From UBA4416 sp040387555 (lineage in GTDB: Bacteria > Bacteroidota > Bacteroidia > B-17B0 > Aurantibacillaceae): a DNA stretch of 64,000 nt. The position numbers and the translations under genes were made by a program. The notes below the pieces were generated by a model. It worked only from the letters and a program-made list of their open reading frames with translations, had not been told where the DNA came from and did no database searches. Position 1 is the stretch's first letter. Each line of letters starts with the position of its first letter. The DNA lies in the NCBI GenBank assembly GCA_040387555.1, contig JAZKDO010000005.1, positions 124,001-188,000 of the forward strand. The letters are read 5' to 3'. Below, one piece after another: positions 33,777 through 42,038 of the stretch.

Positions 33777-36125
33777 GTGGAACAAAAAAAGAATACTTCG
33801 CCAATCCAAATCAATGACTTTAAAGTGGTCTGGAGGATTATTTACAGAAACTGGTACATTCCAATCCTGATTGTCCCTATCTTTTATTTGATAGGATATT
33901 TTTATGTTTACAAACTGGAAAGTATTTCTCAGGCTTCTATTGAATTATTAAAAGGGCATGATATATATAATGATAAAAGTTTAATTACCGATGGTAATTA
34001 CTATGGTAATTCCAAATCCTCTTACATGGATAATTCCAACGAAATCCGGATTATCACTTCATACGATATTATGAAGAAAACAATTGGAAAACTTAAAAGA
34101 AAATTACAGGTTTCTTACTATTTATTAGGTCGCGTCCGCACAACTGAGCAGTTTACGGGAGTTCCATTCAATGTGGAAATTAACACAATTAACAGTCAGT
34201 TATATGAATCTCCTATAGACTTTAAAATTGTAAATGAAGGCGAATTTGAGTTGCATTATATTTTAAAGGGAGTTGAGCAAAAAAACAGGGGAAAATTTAA
34301 TGAAACTTTAGTTGATGTAAATTTTAGTTTATTGGTAACCAAAGAAATGGATTTTGGAAAGAATGCTGTTGATCAGTTAGGCAAACTTGATTATCAAATT
34401 GTTCCACATAATATGGATCAATTGATTCAAAAGTTTAAAGCCGCCTTAAAAGTACTCAATCCTGATTACACGAGCGTCCTGGTATTAACTATGGATGACA
34501 TTATTCCGGAACGCGCAATTTTAATTCTGGATACATTATCCAGGGAATATATAAATCAATCAGTAAATATGAGGTTTGATATTAACGAGCGAACCATCAA
34601 CTATATTGATAAGCAATTAGAGGAGGTTAGTCTTTCAATTAATGAAATTGAAGATACCATGCAGCTTTATAAAAGTAAAAACGACATACTTGATTTGACC
34701 TGGGAGCGTCAGGATAATTTCGCGAAACTTTCATCTTATGAGGGACAAAAAAATGGATTGAGATTGAGAGTCGAAGCAATCAATGATCTTGAGAAGTATA
34801 TTATTGAAGATAAGGATCCGGAGTTTTTACCGCCGAATGTCTTTCTGGTAGGTGATGATCAGTTTTTAGAAGGCTCTGTGAAAGAGTTGTATGGATTGCA
34901 ATTAGCGATAACCAATCAATTGACTTTTTCAAAAGAAATCAACCCGCATATTATTGAATTGCGCGAAAGAGTGAAAAAGTTAAAACAAACAATGTTGATT
35001 TATCTTAATAATTCCAGAAATGCAACATTTAAGATTATGGAAAATGTAGAAACAAAAATTAACAGCTATGTTGGGGAAATCAAGGCAATGCCCCCTAAGC
35101 AGCGTGAGTTACTTCATATTACCCGGAAAGCTTCAGTAAATGAAGACCTTTATAAGTTTTTATTACAAAAACGTGCAACTACAAAAATTGGTAAAGCGAG
35201 CATTGTGCCTGACATTAAAGTCATTGATAGTCCAAGAAATTTAGGGGAAGTTAGTCCTGACCGGAAAAAAATAATGTCCACATTCGCTTCCTTTGGCTTA
35301 GGGCTCGCCTTAATTGTGATCGTTTTAAGAGTTTTATTTTTTACTACAATTCAAACGGTTGATGAATTAAAGGAATCTACTAGTATACCTGTGATAGCAG
35401 ATCTTCCTTTTCATAAGGGGGCATCCATTGTTGGCTTTACCGTTGAACAAAGCCCTAATGCTTTTATTACAGAAGCGTTCCGGACCTTGCGAACAAACAT
35501 GCAATATGTTATTCTGAATTCAGATAAAAAAACCATATTGCTCACATCCAATGCTCCCGGGGAAGGGAAAACTTTTACAACAATTAATCTAGGCGCTATT
35601 TTAGCAAAGAGTGGTAAAAAAGTGGTTATGCTGGAGCTTGATTTGCACAAACCACGTATTCAAAAAGCTTTGGAAATGAATGCGGATATAGGAATTAGTA
35701 CCTATATGGTAGGTCAAAGCACGTTGGATGAGATTGTAAAACCTACTGTGGTTAACAACCTCTACGCCATTTTATCAGGCCCAATACCACCTAACCCTTC
35801 TGATCTGGTGCTTTCAGAAAAACTGAAGGAAGTGATTGATTATGCAAAGGAAAAATTTGATTATGTTTTAATTGACACGCCCCCAATGGGTATGCTTGCA
35901 GATGCCAGTTACATGATGCAGTATTCAGACATTAATTTATTTGTTTTGAATACCAAGGTAGCTCATAAACGTGTTTTAACACAATATGATAAATTGATAC
36001 AGGATACTGGTCTTAAGAATGTTTATTTAGTTTTAAATGGTGTAAAAAAGGTCAGAAGTAAGTATTATTATTCCCGGTATGGGTATGGGTATGGTTACGG
36101 GTATGGATACGGGTATAAGAAATAG
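33777..36125 (+). CDS. Wzc-type polysaccharide co-polymerase/tyrosine autokinase
   Basis: 782 aa with a GTG start. An N-terminal Wzz/chain-length domain has one membrane helix at about 22-42 and a long coiled middle; the second helix is near 500-525 (FGLGLALIVIVLRVLFF). The C-terminal BY-kinase has Walker A at about 593-599 (APGEGKT), Walker A' VVMLELDLHKP and Walker B VLIDTPP. The last 25 residues form a Tyr cluster (YYYSRYG and then six YG units), the autophosphorylation tail. It governs chain length and export of the surface polysaccharide. First gene of the plus-strand operon, divergent from the exosortase cargo. Confidence 0.93.
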   Translation: MEQKKNTSPIQINDFKVVWRIIYRNWYIPILIVPIFYLIGYFYVYKLESISQASIELLKGHDIYNDKSLITDGNYYGNSKSSYMDNSNEIRIITSYDIMKKTIGKLKRKLQVSYYLLGRVRTTEQFTGVPFNVEINTINSQLYESPIDFKIVNEGEFELHYILKGVEQKNRGKFNETLVDVNFSLLVTKEMDFGKNAVDQLGKLDYQIVPHNMDQLIQKFKAALKVLNPDYTSVLVLTMDDIIPERAILILDTLSREYINQSVNMRFDINERTINYIDKQLEEVSLSINEIEDTMQLYKSKNDILDLTWERQDNFAKLSSYEGQKNGLRLRVEAINDLEKYIIEDKDPEFLPPNVFLVGDDQFLEGSVKELYGLQLAITNQLTFSKEINPHIIELRERVKKLKQTMLIYLNNSRNATFKIMENVETKINSYVGEIKAMPPKQRELLHITRKASVNEDLYKFLLQKRATTKIGKASIVPDIKVIDSPRNLGEVSPDRKKIMSTFASFGLGLALIVIVLRVLFFTTIQTVDELKESTSIPVIADLPFHKGASIVGFTVEQSPNAFITEAFRTLRTNMQYVILNSDKKTILLTSNAPGEGKTFTTINLGAILAKSGKKVVMLELDLHKPRIQKALEMNADIGISTYMVGQSTLDEIVKPTVVNNLYAILSGPIPPNPSDLVLSEKLKEVIDYAKEKFDYVLIDTPPMGMLADASYMMQYSDINLFVLNTKVAHKRVLTQYDKLIQDTGLKNVYLVLNGVKKVRSKYYYSRYGYGYGYGYGYGYKK

Positions 36126-36142
36126 AAATTTTAAAACCTAGA

Positions 36143-36640
36143 ATGGCTCATTGGTTTGCTGTATATGTCAATGTGAAACACGAAAAAAAGGTGGTTCAAA
36201 AGTTACTGGAGAAAGGTATTGAGGCGTATTCACCGGTCGTTAAAAAATTGCAACAATGGAGTGATCGGAAAAAATGGGTGGAGTTTCCAATGATTAGTGG
36301 GTATGTGTTCGTGAAAATTGAAGTAAAGGATAAAGAAAAAGTATTGAATTGTCCCGGGGTTTTTGCTTTTATAAAATTTAACGGTATGGAAGCGATAATA
36401 AAGGATTCTGAAATTGCTGTATTAAAATCGATTGAATTAAGCGGTTATGACGTGACTCAATCGGTGGAAGATTTAAGTTTATTGGATGAAGTTGAGATTA
36501 TTCAGGGATATTTAAAAGGCCACAGAGGCACCATCGTTCAGTTAGGTAATTTACAATACGTTCAAATACAATTAGAAAGTTTACATCAAAATATAAAAGT
36601 CAAACTCCCTTCACAAAGTTTAAAAATTCTTTCATCTTAA
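36143..36640 (+). CDS. UpxY-type NusG-family transcription antiterminator
   Basis: 165 aa. The N-terminal NGN fold begins HWFAVYVNVKHEKKV, with the KWVEFPMISGYVFVK segment typical of UpxY/RfaH-like proteins. The C-terminal part has a KOW motif (IIQGYLKGHRGTIVQLG). In Bacteroides such proteins let RNA polymerase read long capsular operons past terminators. It sits second in the operon, 17 bp after the kinase gene, and is probably needed for reading the long downstream gene run. Regulation by its own transcript is possible. Confidence 0.9.
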   Translation: MAHWFAVYVNVKHEKKVVQKLLEKGIEAYSPVVKKLQQWSDRKKWVEFPMISGYVFVKIEVKDKEKVLNCPGVFAFIKFNGMEAIIKDSEIAVLKSIELSGYDVTQSVEDLSLLDEVEIIQGYLKGHRGTIVQLGNLQYVQIQLESLHQNIKVKLPSQSLKILSS

Positions 36641-36650
36641 AATTATCCCT

Positions 36651-37643
36651 TTGCAAACAACAATACCGCAAATAGAATCTGTAAAAAATAAGCAATTTTT
36701 AGTGACCGGTGGTGCTGGGTTTATTGGTTCCCATTTAGTTTCTTATTTACTTCAAAATGGTGCAAAAGAGGTAAGGGTATTAGATAATTTGTCTACAGGT
36801 TTTAAAGAAAATATTAAAGAGTTTGAAGCAAACCCAGCCTTCAAATTTATTTTAGGCAATATAACTGATTATAACACTTGTTTTGAAGCTTGCCATGAAA
36901 TTGATGGTGTGTTTCATAATGCCGCTTTAGGTTCAGTATCAAGAAGCATGACGGATCCTATGGCAACTAATCAGGCTAATGTTTCGGGCTTCGTGAATGT
37001 ATTATTTGCCGCGAAAAATCAGGAGGTGAAACGAGTAATTTATGCATCTTCCTCGTCAGTTTATGGTGATGATAAAAGTATTGAAAAAACAGAGCAGGTA
37101 ACAGGTAATTTGCTATCACCTTATGCAGTTTCAAAAAAAACGGACGAACTGTATGCTGATGTTTTTGCCAGATCCTATAATATGGAAATTATTGGATTAC
37201 GGTATTTTAACGTGTATGGACCAAAACAGAATCCATTAGGACAATACGCAGCCGTTATACCAATTTTTGTTTCCACATTATTAAAAGATAAAACACCATC
37301 TATTTTTGGAGACGGAACAACCAGTAGGGATTTCACATTTATTGATAATGTGGTATATGCAAATGTATTGGCATTTTCAGTATCCGGTCCGCAGGCTGTT
37401 AACCAGGTTTATAATGTAGCTTATGGCAGTTCTACAAGTTTGAACCAGTTATTTAAGTTAGTCAAAGAGAATCTATCCAGCACGGTTTCACCTGAATATA
37501 AAGCCGAAAGAAAAGGTGATATTAAAAACAGCCTGGCTAATATTGATAAGGCAGCGAAATTACTTGGGTATACACCACTCGTAAACCTAGAACAAGGAAT
37601 GAGTATTACCATTGATTGGTATAAAAAAAATATCTTCAAATAG
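36651..37643 (+). CDS. NAD-dependent UDP-hexosamine epimerase (WbpP-like SDR)
   Basis: 330 aa starting with TTG at 36651; no ATG lies nearby and the frame is closed by the previous stop. The Rossmann motif is FLVTGGAGFIGSH (about 17-29), the catalytic region has ASSSSVYGDD and SPYAVSK (Ser, Tyr, Lys), and FNAALGSVSRSMTDP and RYFNVYGPKQNP are typical of UDP-GlcNAc/UDP-GlcNAcA C4-epimerases of the WbpP type. It supplies an activated sugar for the polysaccharide. Its 3' end (about the last 47 codons) has a partial duplicate at 38797-38948. Confidence 0.85.
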   Translation: MQTTIPQIESVKNKQFLVTGGAGFIGSHLVSYLLQNGAKEVRVLDNLSTGFKENIKEFEANPAFKFILGNITDYNTCFEACHEIDGVFHNAALGSVSRSMTDPMATNQANVSGFVNVLFAAKNQEVKRVIYASSSSVYGDDKSIEKTEQVTGNLLSPYAVSKKTDELYADVFARSYNMEIIGLRYFNVYGPKQNPLGQYAAVIPIFVSTLLKDKTPSIFGDGTTSRDFTFIDNVVYANVLAFSVSGPQAVNQVYNVAYGSSTSLNQLFKLVKENLSSTVSPEYKAERKGDIKNSLANIDKAAKLLGYTPLVNLEQGMSITIDWYKKNIFK

Positions 37644-37654
37644 TCCATTTGTTT

Positions 37655-38713
37655 GTGAAAAGACTCTATAACTTAGATTATTTGAGAGGCATTTCTGCCT
37701 TTGGAATAATGATTTATCATTATTTGTCCTGGAGTGTAGGAACATTTTCTGCAGAAAGTTTTCTTGGAAGGATAGGTTTATATGGCGTGTCTCTATTTTA
37801 TGTATTAAGTGGGCTTACTCTGTATTATGTATATTATAATGTTATGTCGCCTTCCTTGAAAGATATTCTTTTATTTATAAAAAAAAGGATATTTAGGATA
37901 TTTCCCTTATTGTGGCTTGTAACTATAATCTCTGTAATTATCGTAAAAAAGGGCATCAATACCTATGATTTATTTCTTAACCTTACTGGATTATTTGGTT
38001 TTGTAAAGTGGGAAGCATATTTTTCTCCTGGAGTGTGGTCTATTGGTAATGAATTGGTTTTTTATTCTTTTTTTCCGTTTTTCATTTATTTCTCGAAGCA
38101 TATTAAATTTTTAATGCTGTTAGTGAGTTTAGCCATTCTTTCAATATATGTTTATTTTGCGTTTTTCAAACTTGATCTAAGTGTTTCGCTGGGTTTACAA
38201 TGGAAAGTGTATATAAATCCTTTAAATCAGGTTTTCCTTTTTCTTGGAGGATATCTTATTGGTTACTTCTTTAGCTCAATAAATATTTCAAATCGAGTAA
38301 GTATTTTGTTAATTTTCATGAGCCTTTGTCTGTTTACTTTCTTTCCATCCAGTGCCGACCCAATTGACATTGTTGTAGGTGGACCCAGATTAATATTCAC
38401 TTTGAGTTGCTTTTTAATCTGTTTAGGATTTTACAAAATATCATTCAAACTTCCTGATTCTATTCATAAATTTTTTGCATTATTGGGCGAGTCAAGCTAT
38501 TCAATATATTTATTACATCCTTTAGTGTTTACTATGGTTTCATTCTTACTTACTTTTTTAGATGGTTATGGATTTAAAGTCCCAGTACTTTTTAAGTTAA
38601 CCGTTGCTATTAGTTTTTCAGTAGTTATTAGTTATTTTGTTTACGAATACTTTGAGAAATATTTTATAAGGAAGGCTTCAACAAAGCAGTTAAAACCACG
38701 AGATATCGGATAA
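37655..38713 (+). CDS. Membrane acyltransferase (acyltransferase-3/OafA-like)
   Basis: About 352 aa from the GTG at 37655 (a TTG at 37649 is an alternative). Around ten membrane helices and an N-terminal motif YNLDYLRGISAFGIMIYHY with the essential His of the family. Proteins of this type acetylate or acylate cell-surface sugars using acyl-CoA or carrier-derived acyl groups. It follows the epimerase closely (about 11 bp) and would modify the polysaccharide or its lipid carrier. The donor and target are unknown. Confidence 0.85.
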   Translation: MKRLYNLDYLRGISAFGIMIYHYLSWSVGTFSAESFLGRIGLYGVSLFYVLSGLTLYYVYYNVMSPSLKDILLFIKKRIFRIFPLLWLVTIISVIIVKKGINTYDLFLNLTGLFGFVKWEAYFSPGVWSIGNELVFYSFFPFFIYFSKHIKFLMLLVSLAILSIYVYFAFFKLDLSVSLGLQWKVYINPLNQVFLFLGGYLIGYFFSSINISNRVSILLIFMSLCLFTFFPSSADPIDIVVGGPRLIFTLSCFLICLGFYKISFKLPDSIHKFFALLGESSYSIYLLHPLVFTMVSFLLTFLDGYGFKVPVLFKLTVAISFSVVISYFVYEYFEKYFIRKASTKQLKPRDIG

Positions 38714-38749
38714 AATTTAATTAAATTATTTTTTTTTGATACCAAGTCA

Positions 38750-38775
38750 AAATTGAGTAAATTTGCTACTCAATA
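38750..38775 (+). promoter_or_regulatory. Copy 1 of a duplicated 26-bp promoter/operator element
   Basis: The inverted repeat TTGAGTA (38753-38759) and TACTCAA (38767-38773) encloses a -7-type box TAAATTTG (38758-38765). An exact 26-bp copy lies at 41370-41395 in front of the winged-helix regulator. Here only a 15-codon ORF and an epimerase remnant follow, so it may be an orphan promoter. Confidence 0.7.
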
Positions 38776-38796
38776 CACAAATATGAATAGACTATA

Positions 38797-38948
38797 TTTC
38801 CGCCGAAAATACAGCCGAAAGAAAAGGTAATATTAAAAATAGCCTCGCTAATATAGATAAAGCAAAAAAATTATTAGGGTATAAACCTTTAGTGAATTTA
38901 GAAGAAGGAATGAAAATTACCATTGACTGGTATAAGAATAACACTTAA
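38797..38948 (+). pseudogene. 3' remnant of a nucleotide-sugar epimerase
   Basis: Frame 38808-38948 encodes NTAERKGNIKNSLANIDKAK and continues to DWYKNNT, a close copy of the C-terminus of the epimerase at 36651 (AERKGDIKNSLANIDKAAK to DWYKKNIFK). Only about 47 codons remain; homology fades just before 38797 and there is no upstream Rossmann domain or start in this frame. It is therefore a truncated paralogue. It differs in many positions, so it is not a recent duplication. It sits right after copy 1 of the 26-bp element. Confidence 0.85.
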
Positions 38949-39000
38949 CCGTTTTGTTAAGCAAAAGCAGTAATGCTGAATGGATTGAAGAAACGGTTTT
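38947..39000. terminator. Possible terminator with large loop
   Basis: An 8-bp inverted repeat AACCGTTT (38947-38954) and AAACGGTT (38991-38998) with a 36-nt loop is followed by T residues on the plus strand. It sits between the remnant and the convergent SGNH gene. The long loop weakens the case. Confidence 0.35.
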
Positions 39001-39836
39001 TATTTGATGTATGTTTTTTTATAAAAAGCTCTGTAGTATACCAATTCTTCTTTTTTTAAATGTGTTCCATCCATAAACAAACTATCATTTAAGTAAATTA
39101 TTGTTTTAAAGTAGTCTTTGAATTCGTCGTCAAAGTTATTTTTTGCGATTTCATTTTTATTTATCTTATCAAATTTCATTTTTTTTCTGAAGCTGACCGG
39201 TGGGGATAAAATAATAAGTTTAAAATTGTGACGGATACTTAATAACTTAATTTTTTTCAAATATTCGGCTGAAACAGGAGATATGAATGTATAGTCAATT
39301 TTGTCTTTTGATTTGAAATTAGGAGCCCAATTGGAGGTGAGAATAGTTGGAACCTGGCAAAATGCAGAATATGGTATTTTTTTAATTTGTTCATTCACTG
39401 TAGCTGTAAATAAGGGCTTGTATTCATTTTTATAAAAGGGTTTTAAAAAATAGTGATATGTATATATTTGATTTAGATTATTGAGAAAGCTGGAGGGAGT
39501 AAATAGCATAAATACCGTGTCCACATCGTTTCCGGCCTCTAGGTAATTGTTCAGTAAAAAAAAATGGCCGATTATTCCAATTGCTTGGTTGCAACATAAT
39601 GAATTAACTGTGTCATTCGCTGTCGTGTTTGGAAATAACTGGTTGCCCACGCTATCACCTAGCAGAAGTTTTTTCATGTGTCTTTTTTGTTTGCTTTTCC
39701 GTAGCGAGCGATATATCTCTGAACCGGCAACAGTTTGCAAATAATTCCCCGTTAATATTAAATACAAAGGCCTTATATTAATTACCAGGACAAGAATTAA
39801 AATAAATATGACGTTTCTAAAAATAAATTTCTTCAT
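39000..39836 (-). CDS. SGNH/AlgX-like acetyl-modifying protein
   Basis: 278 aa from the ATG at 39836 (MKKFIFRNVIFILILVLV), with one N-terminal membrane anchor; a longer frame to 39920 overlaps the MBOAT gene and is unlikely. The SGNH block I reads LLLGDSVGNQLF and the terminal block MDGTHLKKEE carries the Asp-His pair. Such proteins work with an MBOAT channel to move acetyl groups onto exported polysaccharide. The gene follows the MBOAT gene by 2 bp on the same strand, which supports the pairing. It is predicted to act at the periplasmic face. Confidence 0.72.
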   Translation of the reverse strand: MKKFIFRNVIFILILVLVINIRPLYLILTGNYLQTVAGSEIYRSLRKSKQKRHMKKLLLGDSVGNQLFPNTTANDTVNSLCCNQAIGIIGHFFLLNNYLEAGNDVDTVFMLFTPSSFLNNLNQIYTYHYFLKPFYKNEYKPLFTATVNEQIKKIPYSAFCQVPTILTSNWAPNFKSKDKIDYTFISPVSAEYLKKIKLLSIRHNFKLIILSPPVSFRKKMKFDKINKNEIAKNNFDDEFKDYFKTIIYLNDSLFMDGTHLKKEELVYYRAFYKKTYIK

Positions 39837-39838
39837 GT

Positions 39839-41302
39839 CTAAAACTGAAAATAAATAAATTGTTGTTCTGAACCTGCAAAATTTAAAATTATTAAAATAA
39901 GAGCATAATAAATTGCCCATCTAACAGGCCTGTAAAATTTTTCACCTAAACGGGCGATGGCATACTGCTGTTCTCTTCCTAACCATTCAATGCTAATAAA
40001 TAGGATCACCAGAATTATAATACCATAATGTATTCTGTTTACAATTAAATCAAAAGTTTGAAGATAACCGTATTTGTATTTTAACCCACCCAGCATTTTA
40101 TGAATATATGTATAGGCATGCCGGATATTCTCTGACCTGAAAAATATCCAGGCAAAAACTGTCAAACTGAACGTGATTAGCATGGAATAAAATTCTTTAA
40201 AGGAAGGCAGTAATTTATTTTTTGCCACGGTCTCTAGATTTGTTCTGTTTCTGTTAAAGATGATGGAAGGCATAATGTATATTGCATTTAATAATCCCCA
40301 TATAATAAATGTCCAGTTAGCTCCATGCCAGAAGCCACTCACTAAAAAAATAATGAAAGTGTTTCTTACTTTTACCCAAGTGTTTCCTTTGCTTCCGCCA
40401 AGTGGTATATACAAATAATCCCTGAACCATGTGGAAAGAGAAATATGCCAGCGTCTCCAGAATTCCGCAATATCCCTGGAAAAATACGGAAATGCAAAAT
40501 TTCTTAAAAGTTCAATGCCAAACAGTCTTGCAGTTCCTAAAGCGATATCAGAGTAGCCTGAAAAATCTCCATAAATTTGAAATGTAAAAAACAGGGCACC
40601 TAATGCAAGGCTGCTTCCCGAATATTCCGATGTGTTATTGAAAATTAAATTGGCATATTCTGCGCACTGATCAGCAATAACAACCTTTTTAAAAAGTCCC
40701 CATAAAATTTGTCTTAGGCCATCTACTGCCTGAACATAGTTAAAAGTTCTGGGCTTTTGGATCTGTGGCAAGAGATGTGTGGCCCTTTCAATTGGTCCTG
40801 CAATTAATAGTGGAAAAAAACTCACAAACACTGCGTAATCAACAAAATTTCTTTCTGCTTTTATTCTGTTCTTATAGATATCAATTACATAGGAAAGTCC
40901 ATGAAAAGTATAGAATGAAATGCCCACGGGCAATATTATTTTTAAGGTCCATGGGTCTAAATGATAACCTAGATGTGAGATAGAGTCTACAAATGACGCT
41001 ACAAAAAAATTATAATATTTAAAAACACCTAAAAAACCCAGGTTTACAGAAATACTTATCCAAAACCAGAAACGTTTCGCGTTTTTTGTTTTTGAATCAT
41101 TCATTTTTAAACCAGTGAAATAATCAAGGAATGTAGAAAAAACCAATAAAAATAAAAACCGCCAATCCCAGCAGGAATAAAAAAAATAGCTGGATATTAA
41201 AAGAAGGATATTTTGAGCCTTTAAATTTTTATTGGTGATAAACCAATAGCACATAAAAACAATGGGCAAAAACAGGGCAAAACTGATCGAATTAAAAAGC
41301 AT
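39839..41302 (-). CDS. MBOAT O-acyltransferase (AlgI-like)
   Basis: 487 aa with about 11 membrane helices. Landmarks are the N-terminus NSISFALFLPIVFMCYWF, the segment PLLIAGPIERATHLLPQ, YGDFSGYSDIALG with the catalytic-type residues, FSRDIAEFWRRWHISLSTWF and the conserved His in SGFWHGANWTF. AlgI-like proteins pass acetyl groups across the membrane for O-acetylation of exported polysaccharides. It is encoded with the SGNH protein as a cassette opposite in direction to the rest of the locus, bounded by the two 26-bp elements. Confidence 0.93.
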   Translation of the reverse strand: MLFNSISFALFLPIVFMCYWFITNKNLKAQNILLLISSYFFYSCWDWRFLFLLVFSTFLDYFTGLKMNDSKTKNAKRFWFWISISVNLGFLGVFKYYNFFVASFVDSISHLGYHLDPWTLKIILPVGISFYTFHGLSYVIDIYKNRIKAERNFVDYAVFVSFFPLLIAGPIERATHLLPQIQKPRTFNYVQAVDGLRQILWGLFKKVVIADQCAEYANLIFNNTSEYSGSSLALGALFFTFQIYGDFSGYSDIALGTARLFGIELLRNFAFPYFSRDIAEFWRRWHISLSTWFRDYLYIPLGGSKGNTWVKVRNTFIIFLVSGFWHGANWTFIIWGLLNAIYIMPSIIFNRNRTNLETVAKNKLLPSFKEFYSMLITFSLTVFAWIFFRSENIRHAYTYIHKMLGGLKYKYGYLQTFDLIVNRIHYGIIILVILFISIEWLGREQQYAIARLGEKFYRPVRWAIYYALILIILNFAGSEQQFIYFQF

Positions 41303-41369
41303 GGTTTTGTGACAAATTTCAACAAACTACAAAGTAAAGAATTATCCTTAATTTTTTGTGAGCTAATTT

Positions 41370-41395
41370 AAATTGAGTAAATTTGCTACTCAATA
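41370..41395 (+). promoter_or_regulatory. Copy 2 of the 26-bp promoter/operator element
   Basis: Exact copy of 38750-38775: TTGAGTA (41373-41379), TACTCAA (41387-41393), with TAAATTTG (41378-41385) as the -7 box. The ATG of the regulator is at 41396. With the start point a few bases after the box, the transcript would have almost no leader. The symmetric arms could bind the dimeric regulator encoded just after it. Confidence 0.7.
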
Positions 41396-41926
41396 ATGAT
41401 AGAGACCCTTATATCTTCAAAAACCAGGATCAAACTGTTGCTTAAATTTTTTTTAAATAGCAAGACGACTGCCTATTTGAGAGGACTTGAGGAGGAATTT
41501 GGGGAATCTACTAATTCGATCCGACTTGAACTGAATCGTTTTGAAAAAGCAGGCTTCCTTGAATCACAAAGTCAGGCTAATAAAAAAATATTTCAGGTTA
41601 ATTCCAAACACCCATTATTTAACGATATTAACAGTATAGTGCTCAAACTGGTAGGTTTAGACCATGTGATAGATTATGTGTTAAAACAGATGGGGGATTT
41701 GACTGATGTTTACCTTGTGGGGAATTTATCGAAAGGAAAAGATAGCGATTTGATTGAGCTGGTTTTAATCGGAGATATTAACGAAGCGTTTTTAAAAGAA
41801 TTAATTGCTAAGGCAGAAAAGAAAATAAATAAAGCAATACATTACACACATTATCAGGAGAATGATTTTAACCTGTCTTTAATTACAAAGCCGGGAATAA
41901 ATCCTCTTTTATTATGGAGTAAATAA
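41396..41926 (+). CDS. Winged-helix regulator with nucleotidyltransferase-like C-terminal domain
   Basis: 176 aa. The first 75 residues form a winged helix of ArsR-like type (SSKTRIKLLLKFFLNSKTTA, ESTNSIRLELNRFEKAGFLES, KIFQVNSKHPLF), followed by about 100 residues resembling a degenerate nucleotidyltransferase fold (LTDVYLVGNLSKGKDSDLIELVLIG). This two-part protein is widely found in Bacteroidota polysaccharide loci. The ATG directly follows the palindromic 26-bp element, so autoregulation is the simplest model. It precedes the ABC exporter genes by about 110 bp. Confidence 0.78.
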   Translation: MIETLISSKTRIKLLLKFFLNSKTTAYLRGLEEEFGESTNSIRLELNRFEKAGFLESQSQANKKIFQVNSKHPLFNDINSIVLKLVGLDHVIDYVLKQMGDLTDVYLVGNLSKGKDSDLIELVLIGDINEAFLKELIAKAEKKINKAIHYTHYQENDFNLSLITKPGINPLLLWSK

Positions 41927-42038
41927 AGAATATTTATTTCTTTAATTAAAAAAATGACAGTCCATCGGCCATTCATGGGGCTAAGGTGGCGAAGCTGTGG
42001 GATTTCGGGAATGATTTTAACATGATATTTTGACTTTA

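Noticed and set aside
36060..36125. Tandem repeat as CRISPR or non-coding satellite
   Set aside because: The repeat is in frame, encodes Tyr-Gly units at the Wzc C-terminus, and is too short and unspaced for a CRISPR.
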